A DNA stretch of 64,000 nt from Microbacterium pumilum (GTDB taxonomy: Bacteria; Actinomycetota; Actinomycetes; Actinomycetales; Microbacteriaceae), in assembly GCF_039530225.1 (NCBI RefSeq), contig NZ_BAAAOH010000001.1, positions 2,914,001-2,978,000 of the forward strand, given 5' to 3'. Position 1 is the first letter of the stretch. Each line of letters opens with the position of its first letter. A program made the position numbers and the translations under genes. Positions 51,827 to 60,959 of the stretch are shown here, one piece after another. The notes beneath the pieces were generated by a model that saw only the letters and a list, made by a program, of their open reading frames with translations, did no database searches and had not been told where the DNA came from.

Positions 51827-52033
51827 ATGAGGATCAGCGCACGCAACCAGCTGAAGGGCACGATCGTCGAGGTGACCAAAGGCGCCACCACGGCCCACGT
51901 GCGCATCGACATCGGGGGCTCGATCGTCACCGCGTCGGTGACCAACGCCGCCGTCGACGACCTCGGCCTCGAGGTCGGCCAGCCCGCGTACGCCGTCATC
52001 AAGGCATCCGATGTGATGGTCGCTGTCGACTGA
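51827..52033 (+). CDS. TOBE-domain molybdate-binding (molbindin-like) protein
   Basis: 68 residues from ATG 51827 (GGGAG 6 bases upstream; ATG 51812 is longer). A single Mop/TOBE domain: ARNQLKGTIVEVTKGATTAH, VRIDIGGSIVTASVTNAA, and GQPAYAVIKASDVMVAVD. Stand-alone TOBE proteins form rings that store molybdate or tungstate. No molybdate transporter is nearby, so it stands alone here. Confidence 0.93.
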   Translation: MRISARNQLKGTIVEVTKGATTAHVRIDIGGSIVTASVTNAAVDDLGLEVGQPAYAVIKASDVMVAVD

Positions 52034-52173
52034 CACCATCACTCAACGCACGCGGAATCGACGGACGCCGAGGCCACAGTCACCGAAGTCTTGGATCGAA
52101 CCGATACAGGGATAGCCCGCGCTGGTGCACGAGAGTCGCGCATCGAGACTGTGGCAGATCCGACTCACGTGCG

Positions 52174-53340
52174 TTAGGGCGCATTGGCTTTTGGGCTTCG
52201 CAGCAGGATGCTGCCGGCGCCGGTGGCGAGGAGGGCGACGAGGCCCATCGTGGCCAGAGCGAGGGGCAGCGAGCCGGCTGCGGCGATGGCGCCGACGAGG
52301 ATGGGTCCTCCGGCGTCCCCGACTTCTCGTCCGAGTTCGGCGCTTCCCATCGTTCGTCCCATCCGGTCGGGTGGGGTCGCGGCGGCGAGGACCGCGAATC
52401 CCAGCGGGGTGATGACTCCCACCCCGACCCCGATGAGGATCGCCGCCAGGTAGATCGTGACCAGACCGGGGGCCACGGCGACCGCGGCGAGTCCCGCCGT
52501 GAGGAGCACGCCCGCTGAGGTCATGAGGGTGCGGGATCGGTGGGGGGCGGTGTCGTGCCGGCGACCCATGCCGGGCTGGATGACGGCGGAGATGAGTGCG
52601 AGGACGGTGACAGCCGCCATGCTAGCGAGCGGTTCCAGCCCGGCCTGGGTGCCGAGGTAGGGCAGGAATCCGACGGCGACCCCGAGCACCGCCGTGGTCG
52701 TGGCGAGCAGGATCACGGGGCCGAGGAAGGACCGGGCGGTGGACTGTCGGACGAGTTCGGCGAGGGTGGCACGCACCTTGGGGAGCACGGTGATCTGCGG
52801 GATCCCCCACGCCGCCCATCCCGCCGCGACCACGGAAAGGACCGTGAGGACGATGAACAATGCGGGGAGACCGGCCCACATGATCAGCCCCGCGCCCAGG
52901 AGTGGCCCGGCGGCGTACCCGAGTCCTTTCCACGACCCGTACCGACCGAAATAGCGCCCCGCCGCGCCGGCCCCGGCCAACCGTGCCACTGCCGATGAAG
53001 AGGCCGGTGAGAAAGCGGCGGCGGCCGCGCCCTGCCCCAACCGGGCCAGCGCGAGCAGGATGGGTGTCGACGCGAACACACCGAGCAGGCACGCCCCAGC
53101 GAAGACCGCGAGTCCCCCGACGATGACCGGCTTGACACCGATCCGGTCGCTCAACGCACCGAACAAGGGCTTCAGGATCACCTCGGCGATGTCGTAGATC
53201 GCGAGAATCAGACCGAGCCCGAGGAACGACAGCCCGAGCTCATTCGTCTCGGTCCCGATCGCCGCGGCCACCCCGTGCGCGCCAAACGCCGTGGTGAACC
53301 CCGCCAGATACAGCGGTCCCAGGTTCACCCGACTGCTCAC
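52174..53340 (-). CDS. MFS transporter
   Basis: 388 residues from GTG 53340 (GTG 53352 possible; the longer frame is Cys/Pro-rich noise). About 12 membrane helices, with the MFS loop LFGALSDRIGVKPVIVGG after helix 2 and a matching inner repeat, VITPLGFAVLAAATPPDRMG. This arrangement is that of a drug/H+ antiporter-like transporter. It is transcribed alone between TOBE and YwqK-like genes, and the substrate is unknown. Confidence 0.9.
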   Translation of the reverse strand: MSSRVNLGPLYLAGFTTAFGAHGVAAAIGTETNELGLSFLGLGLILAIYDIAEVILKPLFGALSDRIGVKPVIVGGLAVFAGACLLGVFASTPILLALARLGQGAAAAAFSPASSSAVARLAGAGAAGRYFGRYGSWKGLGYAAGPLLGAGLIMWAGLPALFIVLTVLSVVAAGWAAWGIPQITVLPKVRATLAELVRQSTARSFLGPVILLATTTAVLGVAVGFLPYLGTQAGLEPLASMAAVTVLALISAVIQPGMGRRHDTAPHRSRTLMTSAGVLLTAGLAAVAVAPGLVTIYLAAILIGVGVGVITPLGFAVLAAATPPDRMGRTMGSAELGREVGDAGGPILVGAIAAAGSLPLALATMGLVALLATGAGSILLRSPKANAP

Positions 53341-53473
53341 GGCCTCATCCACCCGACCGACCGTGGTCGGCCGAGCAACACACGCGGGGGGATGCCCGTG
53401 GACATGTGGGCAATAGAAGGGCACACCTCTGCAGGAACAGCCTGCGGTGGCCGATGCACCGTCGTGACACGAT

Positions 53474-53698
53474 GTGCACGTGACCGAGTCGACACCGCGC
53501 GAGTTCCTGTACAAGGACGGCAGCGTCCAGGGACGTGGACACATGCGCGACGACGAGATGGACGGCTATTGGGAGTGGTTCCGACGCGACGGCAGCCGAC
53601 TGCGCAGCGGCACCTTCGACCGCGGCCGCCAGATCGGAACCTGGACCACGTACGACCGATCCGGGGCACCCCACAAAGTGACCCACTTCGGCGCCTGA
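53474..53698 (+). CDS. YwqK/MORN-like small protein
   Basis: 74 residues from GTG 53474 (GTG 53480 next). Three short beta-hairpin repeats of the MORN type: FLYKDGSVQGRGHMRDDEMD, GYWEWFRRDGSRLRSGTFDR, and GRQIGTWTTYDRSGAPHKVT. This is close to actinobacterial YwqK-family proteins, some annotated as antitoxins; no toxin partner is adjacent here. Confidence 0.8.
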   Translation: MHVTESTPREFLYKDGSVQGRGHMRDDEMDGYWEWFRRDGSRLRSGTFDRGRQIGTWTTYDRSGAPHKVTHFGA

Positions 53699-53899
53699 CT
53701 CCGTCCCTCGTCCGCGCACCGCCCACACGGGGATCGCCTCGGGGAGCGTGTCCGCACCGTCGGGGAGGATCGTCGGTGAAGCGGTAAAGGAAGTCGCGCC
53801 GCACCGACCGGGTGCAGCGGCCCCGTATTTGATCTCGTGCCCCTGAGCGGGTGTGGACGAGCCTGTCGAGAACGAGCGTCTCACTTGTCGCGGGAGCGG

Positions 53900-54457
53900 C
53901 TATTCGGTCGCCGCCGCGGCGAGGTTGGCTGCGTAGACGAGCTGCGCAAAGCGATCCAGAGCCACGGTCGCGCTCTCGATCGCGGTGTCGGCGTCGTCGA
54001 CTTCGGGGAGGGGCACGGCATTGCGTTTGAGCAGGTCGCGTTGCCAGCGGCGTAGCCGGTCGAGGCTTTGTTCCTCCTCTTCCAGCTCACCGAATGTGAA
54101 CTTCTCCTTCGCGATCTCGCGCTCGACCTCGGCTGTGAACTTGGCGGTATCGGCGATCAGTTCGCGCCATTCGTCACGACGTGCGGCGACGAAGGCGTCG
54201 ACGAGCGCGGCCATGTCCGTGTCGTCCTTCGGGACCGCGGTGAACACCGAGACCGAACCTCCGCCGCGTTCCGCCGCGTCCTTCGCCGCGAGCAGCCCCG
54301 CGGTGAACCCGGGAAGGTCGGGAAGCGTCCAGGTCCCTGACGATACCGGCACAGCCCCCGCCCGACGCAGCTCCCGCCACACCGCGACACGATGCCGCGA
54401 CGGCTCGGTGGGCACGTTCGGAACAATCAACAGCCAACTCGAGATGGATTCAGGCAC
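53900..54457 (-). CDS. ChrB-like (chromate-resistance) regulator protein
   Basis: 185 residues from GTG 54457. The N-terminal part matches the ChrB N-terminal domain: SSWLLIVPNVPTEPSRHRV, AVWRELRRAGAVPVSSGTWT, PDLPGFTAGLL. The C-terminal half is helical with RDEWRELIADTAKFTAEVER, and a coiled-coil LEEEEQSLDRLRRWQRDLLK. ChrB proteins sense chromate and repress chrA; no chrA is adjacent in this window. A TGTAAC-N4-GTTACA dyad lies 10 bases upstream of the start, suggesting autoregulation and a leaderless mRNA. Confidence 0.85.
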   Translation of the reverse strand: MPESISSWLLIVPNVPTEPSRHRVAVWRELRRAGAVPVSSGTWTLPDLPGFTAGLLAAKDAAERGGGSVSVFTAVPKDDTDMAALVDAFVAARRDEWRELIADTAKFTAEVEREIAKEKFTFGELEEEEQSLDRLRRWQRDLLKRNAVPLPEVDDADTAIESATVALDRFAQLVYAANLAAAATE

Positions 54458-54466
54458 AATCAGAAC

Positions 54467-54482
54467 TGTAACAGACGTTACA
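54467..54482 (-). promoter_or_regulatory. Palindromic operator upstream of the ChrB-like gene
   Basis: TGTAAC-AGAC-GTTACA is a perfect 6-bp inverted repeat, 10 bases before GTG 54457 on the minus strand. A TACAGT -10-like box overlaps it and is about 7 bases from the start, so the mRNA may be leaderless. Likely bound by the ChrB-like protein itself. Confidence 0.6.
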
Positions 54483-54576
54483 TACACACTCGTGCGTTTG
54501 TTGGATTGTGTGTGCGAGTTGCGAATTTGCGCTCCTGATGCCGACTCCTGCGGAGGTTCGGCGCAGGCCGGGATGG

Positions 54577-55950
54577 TCAGGGGTTGCTGTGCTCAGGAAT
54601 GGTGACGAGGGCCTCAAGGCCCCCACCGGGGGCGTTGTCGAGGCGAATGGTGCCGGATGCGTTCGCGACGATGGCGGCGACGATGGCCAGTCCGAGTCCG
54701 CTGCCGGTCTCGTCGGTCCCACGTCGCGTGCGGGCACGGGTGAACCGGTCGAATGCGGTGGCAGCGAATTCTGCGGGCACGCCCGGTCCGGAGTCCTGAA
54801 CGGTCAGTTGCAGTGCCGTGTCGATCATCGTGAGTTCGACGTGGATGCGGCCAGCTGACGGCGTGGCGCGGACGGCGTTGCTGAGGAGGTTGTCGAGCAC
54901 TTGACCGAATCGGACGTCCGAGATCCGGTAGTCGATGTCGAGGCTGTCGTCGACGTCGCTGTCGAAGTCGATGTCGATGTGCTTGTCCGGTGCGAGCAGG
55001 CGTGCCCGGTCGGAGGCGCTTCGGAATTCCTCGATGAGAGCCCGTGCGGTGGCGAGGGTGGTGTCTTCATTCGCTTCGAGGGTGGACAGTTGGAGGAGGT
55101 TCGTGGCGAGCCTGGACAGTCGTTCGGATGTGTCCCGCGCGGCGGTCAGATCGCGGCGGTGCGCCGCCGGGTCGCCGATGCTCGATTGCGCGAGTTCGAG
55201 TTGGCCGCGCAGGACCGCGATGGGGGTGCGCAGTTCATGGCTCGCGTCCGCGACCATCTGCTTCTCCCGGGCGGCGCTGGTGCGCACGTTGAGGAGGAGC
55301 GAATTCAGCGTGGTGGCCAGGTCGGCGAGCTCATCGTCTGCCTCGCCGACGGGAAGTTCCTCGGCAGACCCGGTTTCAACGAGCGATTCGGCTTTCGCGC
55401 GCATCCGTGAAACGGGCCTCAGGGCCGCGGTGGTCAGCAGCCAGGAGGTGAGTCCGAGGGTGACGAGAAGGATGCCGGCCGCGAGGAACAGGATGTTGGT
55501 GAGGTTCGCAAGTACGGTCTTCGCGAACCGCTGATCGTGTGATGCGACGACGTGCCAATCGCCGTCATTGGTCGCGACGGTGCGGACGACGGCGAGGTAC
55601 TCGTGCCCGCCGGCCGTGACCAGATGGGAGCCGGAGCCCATCCCGACCAGCTCATCGAGTTGCGCCGTCAGGCTGTCCGGAAGGTTGTTCACCGGCGCGC
55701 TGCCGTCTGGGCGGACGACGGCGAGGTGCTGTTCGCCGCCGGGGGGATCGATCTGATCGGGGTGGCCCTGGATCTCGGTCAGGTACGACGTGGTGGCGTC
55801 GTAGAGGAGCTTCTTGTCGGCGCTGAGCAGCACCTGTCCGATCTGGGCATGGAAGACGATCGCCGCGACGGCGAGCAGGAGCGCCCCGATGAGCACGCTG
55901 CCGATCGTTATCCGCCAGCGGATCGACAGCCGTCGCGTCAGCCTTCTCAC
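54577..55950 (-). CDS. Sensor histidine kinase
   Basis: 457 residues. Two membrane helices (ITIGSVLIGALLLAVAAIVF at about 14-33 and NILFLAAGILLVTLGLTSWL near 152-171) bracket an extracytoplasmic sensor of about 115 residues. A HAMP domain follows, then the phospho-acceptor ADASHELRTPIAVLRGQLEL (His near residue 246), and the ATPase domain with DNLLSNAVRATP, DSGPGVP and GSGLGLAIV. Co-transcribed with its response regulator through a 4-base overlap. The signal is unknown. Confidence 0.95.
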   Translation of the reverse strand: MRRLTRRLSIRWRITIGSVLIGALLLAVAAIVFHAQIGQVLLSADKKLLYDATTSYLTEIQGHPDQIDPPGGEQHLAVVRPDGSAPVNNLPDSLTAQLDELVGMGSGSHLVTAGGHEYLAVVRTVATNDGDWHVVASHDQRFAKTVLANLTNILFLAAGILLVTLGLTSWLLTTAALRPVSRMRAKAESLVETGSAEELPVGEADDELADLATTLNSLLLNVRTSAAREKQMVADASHELRTPIAVLRGQLELAQSSIGDPAAHRRDLTAARDTSERLSRLATNLLQLSTLEANEDTTLATARALIEEFRSASDRARLLAPDKHIDIDFDSDVDDSLDIDYRISDVRFGQVLDNLLSNAVRATPSAGRIHVELTMIDTALQLTVQDSGPGVPAEFAATAFDRFTRARTRRGTDETGSGLGLAIVAAIVANASGTIRLDNAPGGGLEALVTIPEHSNP

Positions 55951-56639
55951 GTCGTGACCTCAGCCCGGTATCCGGCCCCGCGAACCGTGACGATCGAGAC
56001 AATGCTGGACTGCGCGGTGAGCTTCCTTCTAAGCGTGCTGATGTACTGGTCGACGATGTTCGGGTCGATGTGCGGCGAGCCCCACACCGCATCCAGAATC
56101 TCCGGCCGGCCGACGGTGCGCTCGGACTGGGAGATCAGCAGTCGGAGCAGGAGGAACTCGTTCGGGCTCAATGCCAATGGCCGGTCGCCGACCCGGGCCC
56201 GCCGCGTGGGTGCGTCCAGGGTGAGATCGCCGAACGATACGAGAGTCCACTGTTCGGCGGCGTCCCGTCGGATCAGGGCGCGAAGCCGGGCGGCGAGTTC
56301 GTCGAAGCTGAACGGCTTGGTGAGGTAGTCGTCTGCGCCGGAGTCCAGCCCGAACACTCGGTCGTCGATTCCGTCGCGGGCGGTGAGCAGCAGGATCGGG
56401 ACGGTGCTGCCGGTTTCGCGGATGCGACGGCATACCTCGAAGCCGGTCATTCCGGGGAGCATGACGTCGATGACCGCGGCCGCGTACTGCTGGCGTGCGA
56501 CGTGGATGAGCGCCTGAACGCCGTCGGTGACGAGCGTGGCGTGGTAGTCCCGCTCCCCGATTCCTCGTTCGAGCACCGGCCCCATCTCGGGGTCGTCCTC
56601 GACGATCAGCACCGACCTCACGCGCGTTCCCACCTCCAT
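55947..56639 (-). CDS. OmpR/PhoB-family response regulator
   Basis: 230 residues. Receiver: VLIVEDDPEMGPVLERG (acidic pair), phospho-Asp in AAVIDVMLPGMTG, DDYLTKPFSFDEL with the conserved Lys. The C-terminal winged helix has ALSPNEFLLLRLLISQSERT and VDQYISTLRRKL. It is divergently transcribed from the glycosyltransferase pair at 56765, which is its likely target. Confidence 0.96.
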   Translation of the reverse strand: MEVGTRVRSVLIVEDDPEMGPVLERGIGERDYHATLVTDGVQALIHVARQQYAAAVIDVMLPGMTGFEVCRRIRETGSTVPILLLTARDGIDDRVFGLDSGADDYLTKPFSFDELAARLRALIRRDAAEQWTLVSFGDLTLDAPTRRARVGDRPLALSPNEFLLLRLLISQSERTVGRPEILDAVWGSPHIDPNIVDQYISTLRRKLTAQSSIVSIVTVRGAGYRAEVTT

Positions 56640-56764
56640 TGGAGAGGGTATCCGGGGGCGCGATGCGTGTCCGCGAACCTTTGCGAACCTTCAGCGTCGG
56701 AGTCCTGAAACCGCAGGATCACCGAAGGTGGCCTGCTGACGATGGGATCGACAGAAAGGCCGCC

Positions 56765-58291
56765 GTGATCGTGACATCGACAGTCGTCATTCCCGGACCG
56801 GTGGTGATGAGCGCGCCGCCGTCGAGGCGCTCGTCGCGCGTCATGATCGCGGTGCTGGGCGTCGCCGGCGGTGTGCTGGTTGCGCTCGGCATCGGAGTCC
56901 CCTCGTTCTGGGGCGACGAGGCGGCCAGCGTGATGTCCGCACAGCGGCCACTGCCCTCGCTTCTCGGAGAGCTCACCCACGTGGACGCCGTCCATGGTCT
57001 CTACTACGTCCTTCTCCACTTCTGGATCGGCGTTGCGGGGACCTCCGAAACCGCCGTCAGGTTTCCCAGTGCCGTTGCCGCGGGCTTCGCGATCGCCGGA
57101 ACGGCCGCGCTCGCTCGTGAACTCTTCGGCGACAGGGTGGCGCTCCTGTCCGGGATGGCCGCGATCGCCATCCCGGAGCTGACGAGGATGGCGATCGAAG
57201 CACGCTCCTACGCGCCCGGGATGGCCGCCGCCGTATGGCTGACCTGGCTGCTGGTGCGGCTGGCGCATCGTGGTGAAACCCGACGCCGCATGTGGGCGCT
57301 CTACGCCATCGGAACCGGGCTGAGCATCGTGCTGTTCATCTACCTCGGACTGATGCTCTTCGTGCACGCGGTCGTGATCCTGGTGAGCAGGCCATCCCGG
57401 ACGGTCGTGACGGTATGGGTTCGGTCGGTGGTCGCCGCCGTCGCGATCGCTCTCCCCGTCCTCCTGCTGTCACTGGCCCAGCAACGGCAGATCGCCTTCC
57501 TCGCCCACCGCCACTACGCGACACCCGCCAACGTCCTGGTGCGACAGTGGTTCACCGTATGGCCGGTCGCTGCGATCGCGTGGACCCTGATCCTCGCGGG
57601 GGCGGTCGCCATGCTCCGCCGAACAGCACAGCCTCGAACCCGCGGGAACGCGCTCATCATCTGGGCGTGGCTGATCCTCCCCACCACGCTGCTGCTGATC
57701 GGGAACGCATGGGTGCACCCCATGTACAACATGCGCTACGTCGCGTTCTGCGTCCCCGCCGTCGCCATCTGCATCGCGCTGAGCATCAACGGGCTCACCG
57801 CCCGCGCCAAAAGTCAGGCTTCGCGCCGCCTGATCACCGGCGCCCTGGTCATCACGCTGCTGATCGCGGCCATCCCGACCTTCACGGCACAACGAACCCC
57901 GTTCGCCAAGGATGGCGGCAGCGATCTGCGTCAGATCGCCACCACAGTTCGGCAGCATGCCTCCGCGGGAGACGCGGTGATCTTCGACGAATCCGTGAAA
58001 CCCCGCCTGAAACCCCGACTCGCCCTCGACCTCTACCCCGGAGCCTTCACCGGGCTCGACGACATCGCGTTGCGCACCCGGGCGGCCGACCATGCGGCCC
58101 TGTGGGACAGCGTCCGGCCGCTCGACGCCATCACTGCCGCGGTCGTCGCGCACCACACCGTGTGGGCCGTGGAATCCGGGCACGGATCCCGCCGCGACCT
58201 CGATGTGCTGGAGGCGCTCGGGTACCACATCACCGAGACCTACCGCCTCCACCGCACGACGCTTTTCGAACTCGAGAAGGAGCCCTCGTGA
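56765..58291 (+). CDS. GT39/ArnT-like membrane glycosyltransferase
   Basis: 508 residues from GTG 56765 (AAAGG 5 bases upstream). About 10-12 membrane helices and the acidic GT-C motif VPSFWGDEAASVMSAQRP in the first loop, with a HFWIGVAGTSETAVRFPSAV helix typical of the dolichyl-phosphate-mannose protein mannosyltransferase/ArnT superfamily. It transfers a sugar from a polyprenyl phosphate donor. Overlaps the downstream gene by 4 bases (GTGA), which probably makes that donor. Confidence 0.85.
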   Translation: MIVTSTVVIPGPVVMSAPPSRRSSRVMIAVLGVAGGVLVALGIGVPSFWGDEAASVMSAQRPLPSLLGELTHVDAVHGLYYVLLHFWIGVAGTSETAVRFPSAVAAGFAIAGTAALARELFGDRVALLSGMAAIAIPELTRMAIEARSYAPGMAAAVWLTWLLVRLAHRGETRRRMWALYAIGTGLSIVLFIYLGLMLFVHAVVILVSRPSRTVVTVWVRSVVAAVAIALPVLLLSLAQQRQIAFLAHRHYATPANVLVRQWFTVWPVAAIAWTLILAGAVAMLRRTAQPRTRGNALIIWAWLILPTTLLLIGNAWVHPMYNMRYVAFCVPAVAICIALSINGLTARAKSQASRRLITGALVITLLIAAIPTFTAQRTPFAKDGGSDLRQIATTVRQHASAGDAVIFDESVKPRLKPRLALDLYPGAFTGLDDIALRTRAADHAALWDSVRPLDAITAAVVAHHTVWAVESGHGSRRDLDVLEALGYHITETYRLHRTTLFELEKEPS

Positions 58292-59490
58292 TCCGTACTC
58301 TGATCGTCATCCCCACGTACAACGAAGTCGGCAACCTGCCTGGCATCCTCCACCGCGTGCACAACGCGACCGGTGAGACCGACGTCCTCATCGTCGACGA
58401 CTCGTCGCCCGATGGCACCGGAGCCCTGGCAGACCAACTCGCGTCTGTCGATCCCCGCATCCACGTCCTTCATCGTGCGCAGAAGGACGGGCTGGGTGGC
58501 GCGTATCGTGCCGGCTTCGCGTGGGGGCTCGCGCGCGACTACGACCGGCTCGTCGAGATGGATGCGGACGGCTCCCACGACCCCGCACACCTTCCCGCAC
58601 TGCTCGAAGCCCTCGACGACGCCGACGTCGCAGTCGGATCCCGCTGGATCGACGGCGGCCGCGCCGAGGGCTGGCCGCTGCATCGCCGTCTGCTCTCGCG
58701 TGGCGGCAGCGCCTACGCCCGACTGATGCTGGGGATCACACAACGAGACGTCACCGGCGGATTCCGGGCGTATCGCGCCGATGCGCTGCGCGAGATCGAC
58801 CCCACCCACCTGGTCAGCCAGGGGTACAGCTTCCAGATCGAGATGCTCTGGCGAGCGGCGAATGCCGGACACCGCATCATCGAAGTGCCGATCACCTTCG
58901 TCGAACGCCTTCACGGCACATCCAAGATGAGCAGCACCATCGTCACGGAGGCACTCGCGCGGGTCACCCGGTGGGGCCTCGCGCGCCCACTCATCAGACA
59001 GATCCTCACCTTCATCGGCGTCGGCGCAATCGGGCTGGCCGTCGACGTAATCACCTTCAACCTGCTTCGCGCGACCATACTTTCTCCCGAAGCAGTCCCC
59101 GGTGGAGCCCTCGCCGCAAAAGTGATCTCGGTGACACTGGCGATCGTCGCCAACTGGCTCGGCAACCGGTACTGGACATTCGCCGAACAGCGCCGCAGCG
59201 ACGTCGGGCGAGAGGCAGTCGACTTCCTCCTCGCCAGCGCACTCGGAGGACTCGCATCCCTCGTCACTCTCGGCGTCTCGCACTACGCGCTCGGACTTCA
59301 CACCGCCATCGCCGACAACATCTCCGCAAACGTCATCGGCCTCGCTCTCGGCTCCGCTGTGCGCTTCATCACCTACCGCGAATGGGTCTTCGCAGGGTCG
59401 CCCCCTGCCCGACGGCACCTCACAACATCAAGCGCCAATAGCCCGAACGAACACGCCGGTGCCAGCCAGCCCCCAGCCATACGGGGGTGA
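58288..59490 (+). CDS. Polyprenyl-phosphate sugar synthase (Dpm1-like) fused to a GtrA domain
   Basis: 400 residues. Residues 1-240 are a GT2 domain: IVIPTYNEVGNLPGIL, the DDSSPDGT nucleotide site, EMDADGSHDP catalytic Asp motif, and RWIDGGRAEGWPLHR. Residues 245-375 contain four helices of a GtrA/flippase-type domain (ILTFIGVGAIGLAVDVITFN, ANWLGNRYWTFAEQR). The fusion makes and perhaps flips a polyprenyl-phosphate sugar used by the upstream enzyme. Confidence 0.93.
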   Translation: MIRTLIVIPTYNEVGNLPGILHRVHNATGETDVLIVDDSSPDGTGALADQLASVDPRIHVLHRAQKDGLGGAYRAGFAWGLARDYDRLVEMDADGSHDPAHLPALLEALDDADVAVGSRWIDGGRAEGWPLHRRLLSRGGSAYARLMLGITQRDVTGGFRAYRADALREIDPTHLVSQGYSFQIEMLWRAANAGHRIIEVPITFVERLHGTSKMSSTIVTEALARVTRWGLARPLIRQILTFIGVGAIGLAVDVITFNLLRATILSPEAVPGGALAAKVISVTLAIVANWLGNRYWTFAEQRRSDVGREAVDFLLASALGGLASLVTLGVSHYALGLHTAIADNISANVIGLALGSAVRFITYREWVFAGSPPARRHLTTSSANSPNEHAGASQPPAIRG

Positions 59491-59623
59491 CGCTCCCCGC
59501 GCGCGACCGCCACGCATGGTCTCGAGTCGATCAACCCTCGCGCGGCGAACCGCGTCCCAAAAGAGGTTTAGTCGCACCGCCCACAACGGTCCGCCATCCG
59601 GGCATTGCCCGTTAAGGGATCCA

Positions 59624-60592
59624 TCAAAGCGCGATGTCGGGTCCCCGTTTGGCAAGATCGGTCGTGAGCCAGCGAAACACCGTCAAGGACGACGCCGGAG
59701 AAGCGACAGAGGCACGGAGGTAGCCCCGGCTCGCGAACTCCAACGCGTGACGACGCGGCTCTGTATACACATCGAGGGGCAGCATCCCGCCACGGAACCT
59801 CGCCCGGGATACCTCTGCGACTCGCGCTCGCAACTCGACCTCATGTTCGGCGAAGTACTCCTCGGCGATTGCAAGGATCTCCTGGACGACACGACGGTTC
59901 TCCGAGCGCTCTTGAAGAGCGTGAATCAAGTTCGGAGGAGTCGGCTCGTCCTGATCTCTGATTCGGGCGATCTTCTCGCCGGTGCGCTTCTGCGCGAAGA
60001 ACAAGTCCGCCGCGGCATCGTTGTGACGTCGCTCCGGCGCGAGTACCCGGTGAAGCTTGCGCTCGGGCAGCCCTGCACGCGCACGGCGGCGCTGCAGCCG
60101 CCTCGCCTCGTTTTCCCGCTCACGATAGATCGCGCGCTGATCAGGAGTTGGCCTCCATGCCGAGCCTCGGCCCTCGGCCCGTGCGCGATCGGCGGCGCGG
60201 CGTCGCGCCTCGTTCGCCTTGTCCGGGTCTGCAGCCTCACGTGCTCGCCTGCGCTCGGCGATCGCCTCGCGATTCCGGTAGTAGTACTCGCGCTGAGCCT
60301 GCTCATACGCCTCTGGGTGCTTTTGCTTGTACCGCTCGCGCGCTTGCTGCCGCTCCTCCGGGTGCTCCGCTGCCCACGCCCGCGCGCGATCGATCCCCTT
60401 CTGCCGCCGGGCCTTCTCTTCCCGCTCGCGCTGAGCACGATCACGCTCCCGCTCGCGGTTCTTACGGCGGATGTCCTCACGGTTCCTCGCGCGGTATTCG
60501 TCGTAGTACGTCGGGTGCGCGTCGTTCCATGCCTTCCGCTGTGCGGCGAGCCGCGCTGCACGCTCGTCGTCGCTCAGCTTGGCGTCACTCAT
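59624..60592 (-). CDS. Charged helical repeat protein of the ICE right end
   Basis: 322 residues from ATG 60592. The first 190 residues are Arg/Glu/Ala-rich, with repeated units such as NDAHPTYYDEYRARNREDIR, KQKHPEAYEQAQREYYYRNR and EAIAERRRAREAADPDKANE, forming long helices. The C-terminal 130 residues are a separate helical domain (IHALQERSENRRVVQEIL, LTVFRWLTTDLAKRGPDIAL). The repeats look nucleic-acid-binding. Overlaps the small upstream gene by 8 bases. No known function. Confidence 0.75.
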   Translation of the reverse strand: MSDAKLSDDERAARLAAQRKAWNDAHPTYYDEYRARNREDIRRKNRERERDRAQREREEKARRQKGIDRARAWAAEHPEERQQARERYKQKHPEAYEQAQREYYYRNREAIAERRRAREAADPDKANEARRRAADRARAEGRGSAWRPTPDQRAIYRERENEARRLQRRRARAGLPERKLHRVLAPERRHNDAAADLFFAQKRTGEKIARIRDQDEPTPPNLIHALQERSENRRVVQEILAIAEEYFAEHEVELRARVAEVSRARFRGGMLPLDVYTEPRRHALEFASRGYLRASVASPASSLTVFRWLTTDLAKRGPDIAL

Positions 60593-60875
60593 CGTGATCC
60601 GCCACAAGCACGCCGTCGAGCCCAGCGAGCGCCGTGAACAGTTCTTCGCGCGTGGCGGTGGGGTCGCTGATCGCGCGCGCGAAGAGCGCACGCATCCGTT
60701 CCCTCTCGAGGTCGGACACGTCACCGAGTCGCGCGAGACACCATTCGATGTCGTGGGCGAGGCTGTAGGTCGGATCGTCCACCTCGATGCCGGGGTAGTA
60801 CAGGAACGCGAGCACAGCCACGTGCTCCAGGACGGCGTCAGCGTGCTCACGATCGCTCATGCCAGGAAGGTGCAC
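60585..60875 (-). CDS. Small acidic protein upstream of the repeat protein
   Basis: 96 residues from GTG 60875; ATG 60860 (MSDREHADAVLEHVAVLAFL) is more plausible as the actual start. Helical and acidic: YSLAHDIEWCLARLGDVSDL, RERMRALFARAISDPTATRE. It overlaps the 3' gene by 8 bases, and such a pair is typical of an ICE end, but no family is recognised. Confidence 0.7.
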   Translation of the reverse strand: MHLPGMSDREHADAVLEHVAVLAFLYYPGIEVDDPTYSLAHDIEWCLARLGDVSDLERERMRALFARAISDPTATREELFTALAGLDGVLVADHDE

Positions 60876-60959
60876 GCCCCGCGCCCCACAGTCCGCGCAG
60901 CGATGTCGGCGACCCGCTCTACGCTCACTGGTGCACCATCCTTGTGTCGGTAGTTCTCG

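Noticed and set aside
51658..52518. 286-residue plus-strand open frame spanning the TOBE gene and MFS end
   Set aside because: Arg/Gly-rich composition and covers two clear genes in other frames.
57292..58287. Long upstream extension of the Dpm1-GtrA gene frame
   Set aside because: The segment overlaps the GT39-like gene and is Arg/His/Pro-rich; the real start is GTG 58288 with a 4-base overlap.
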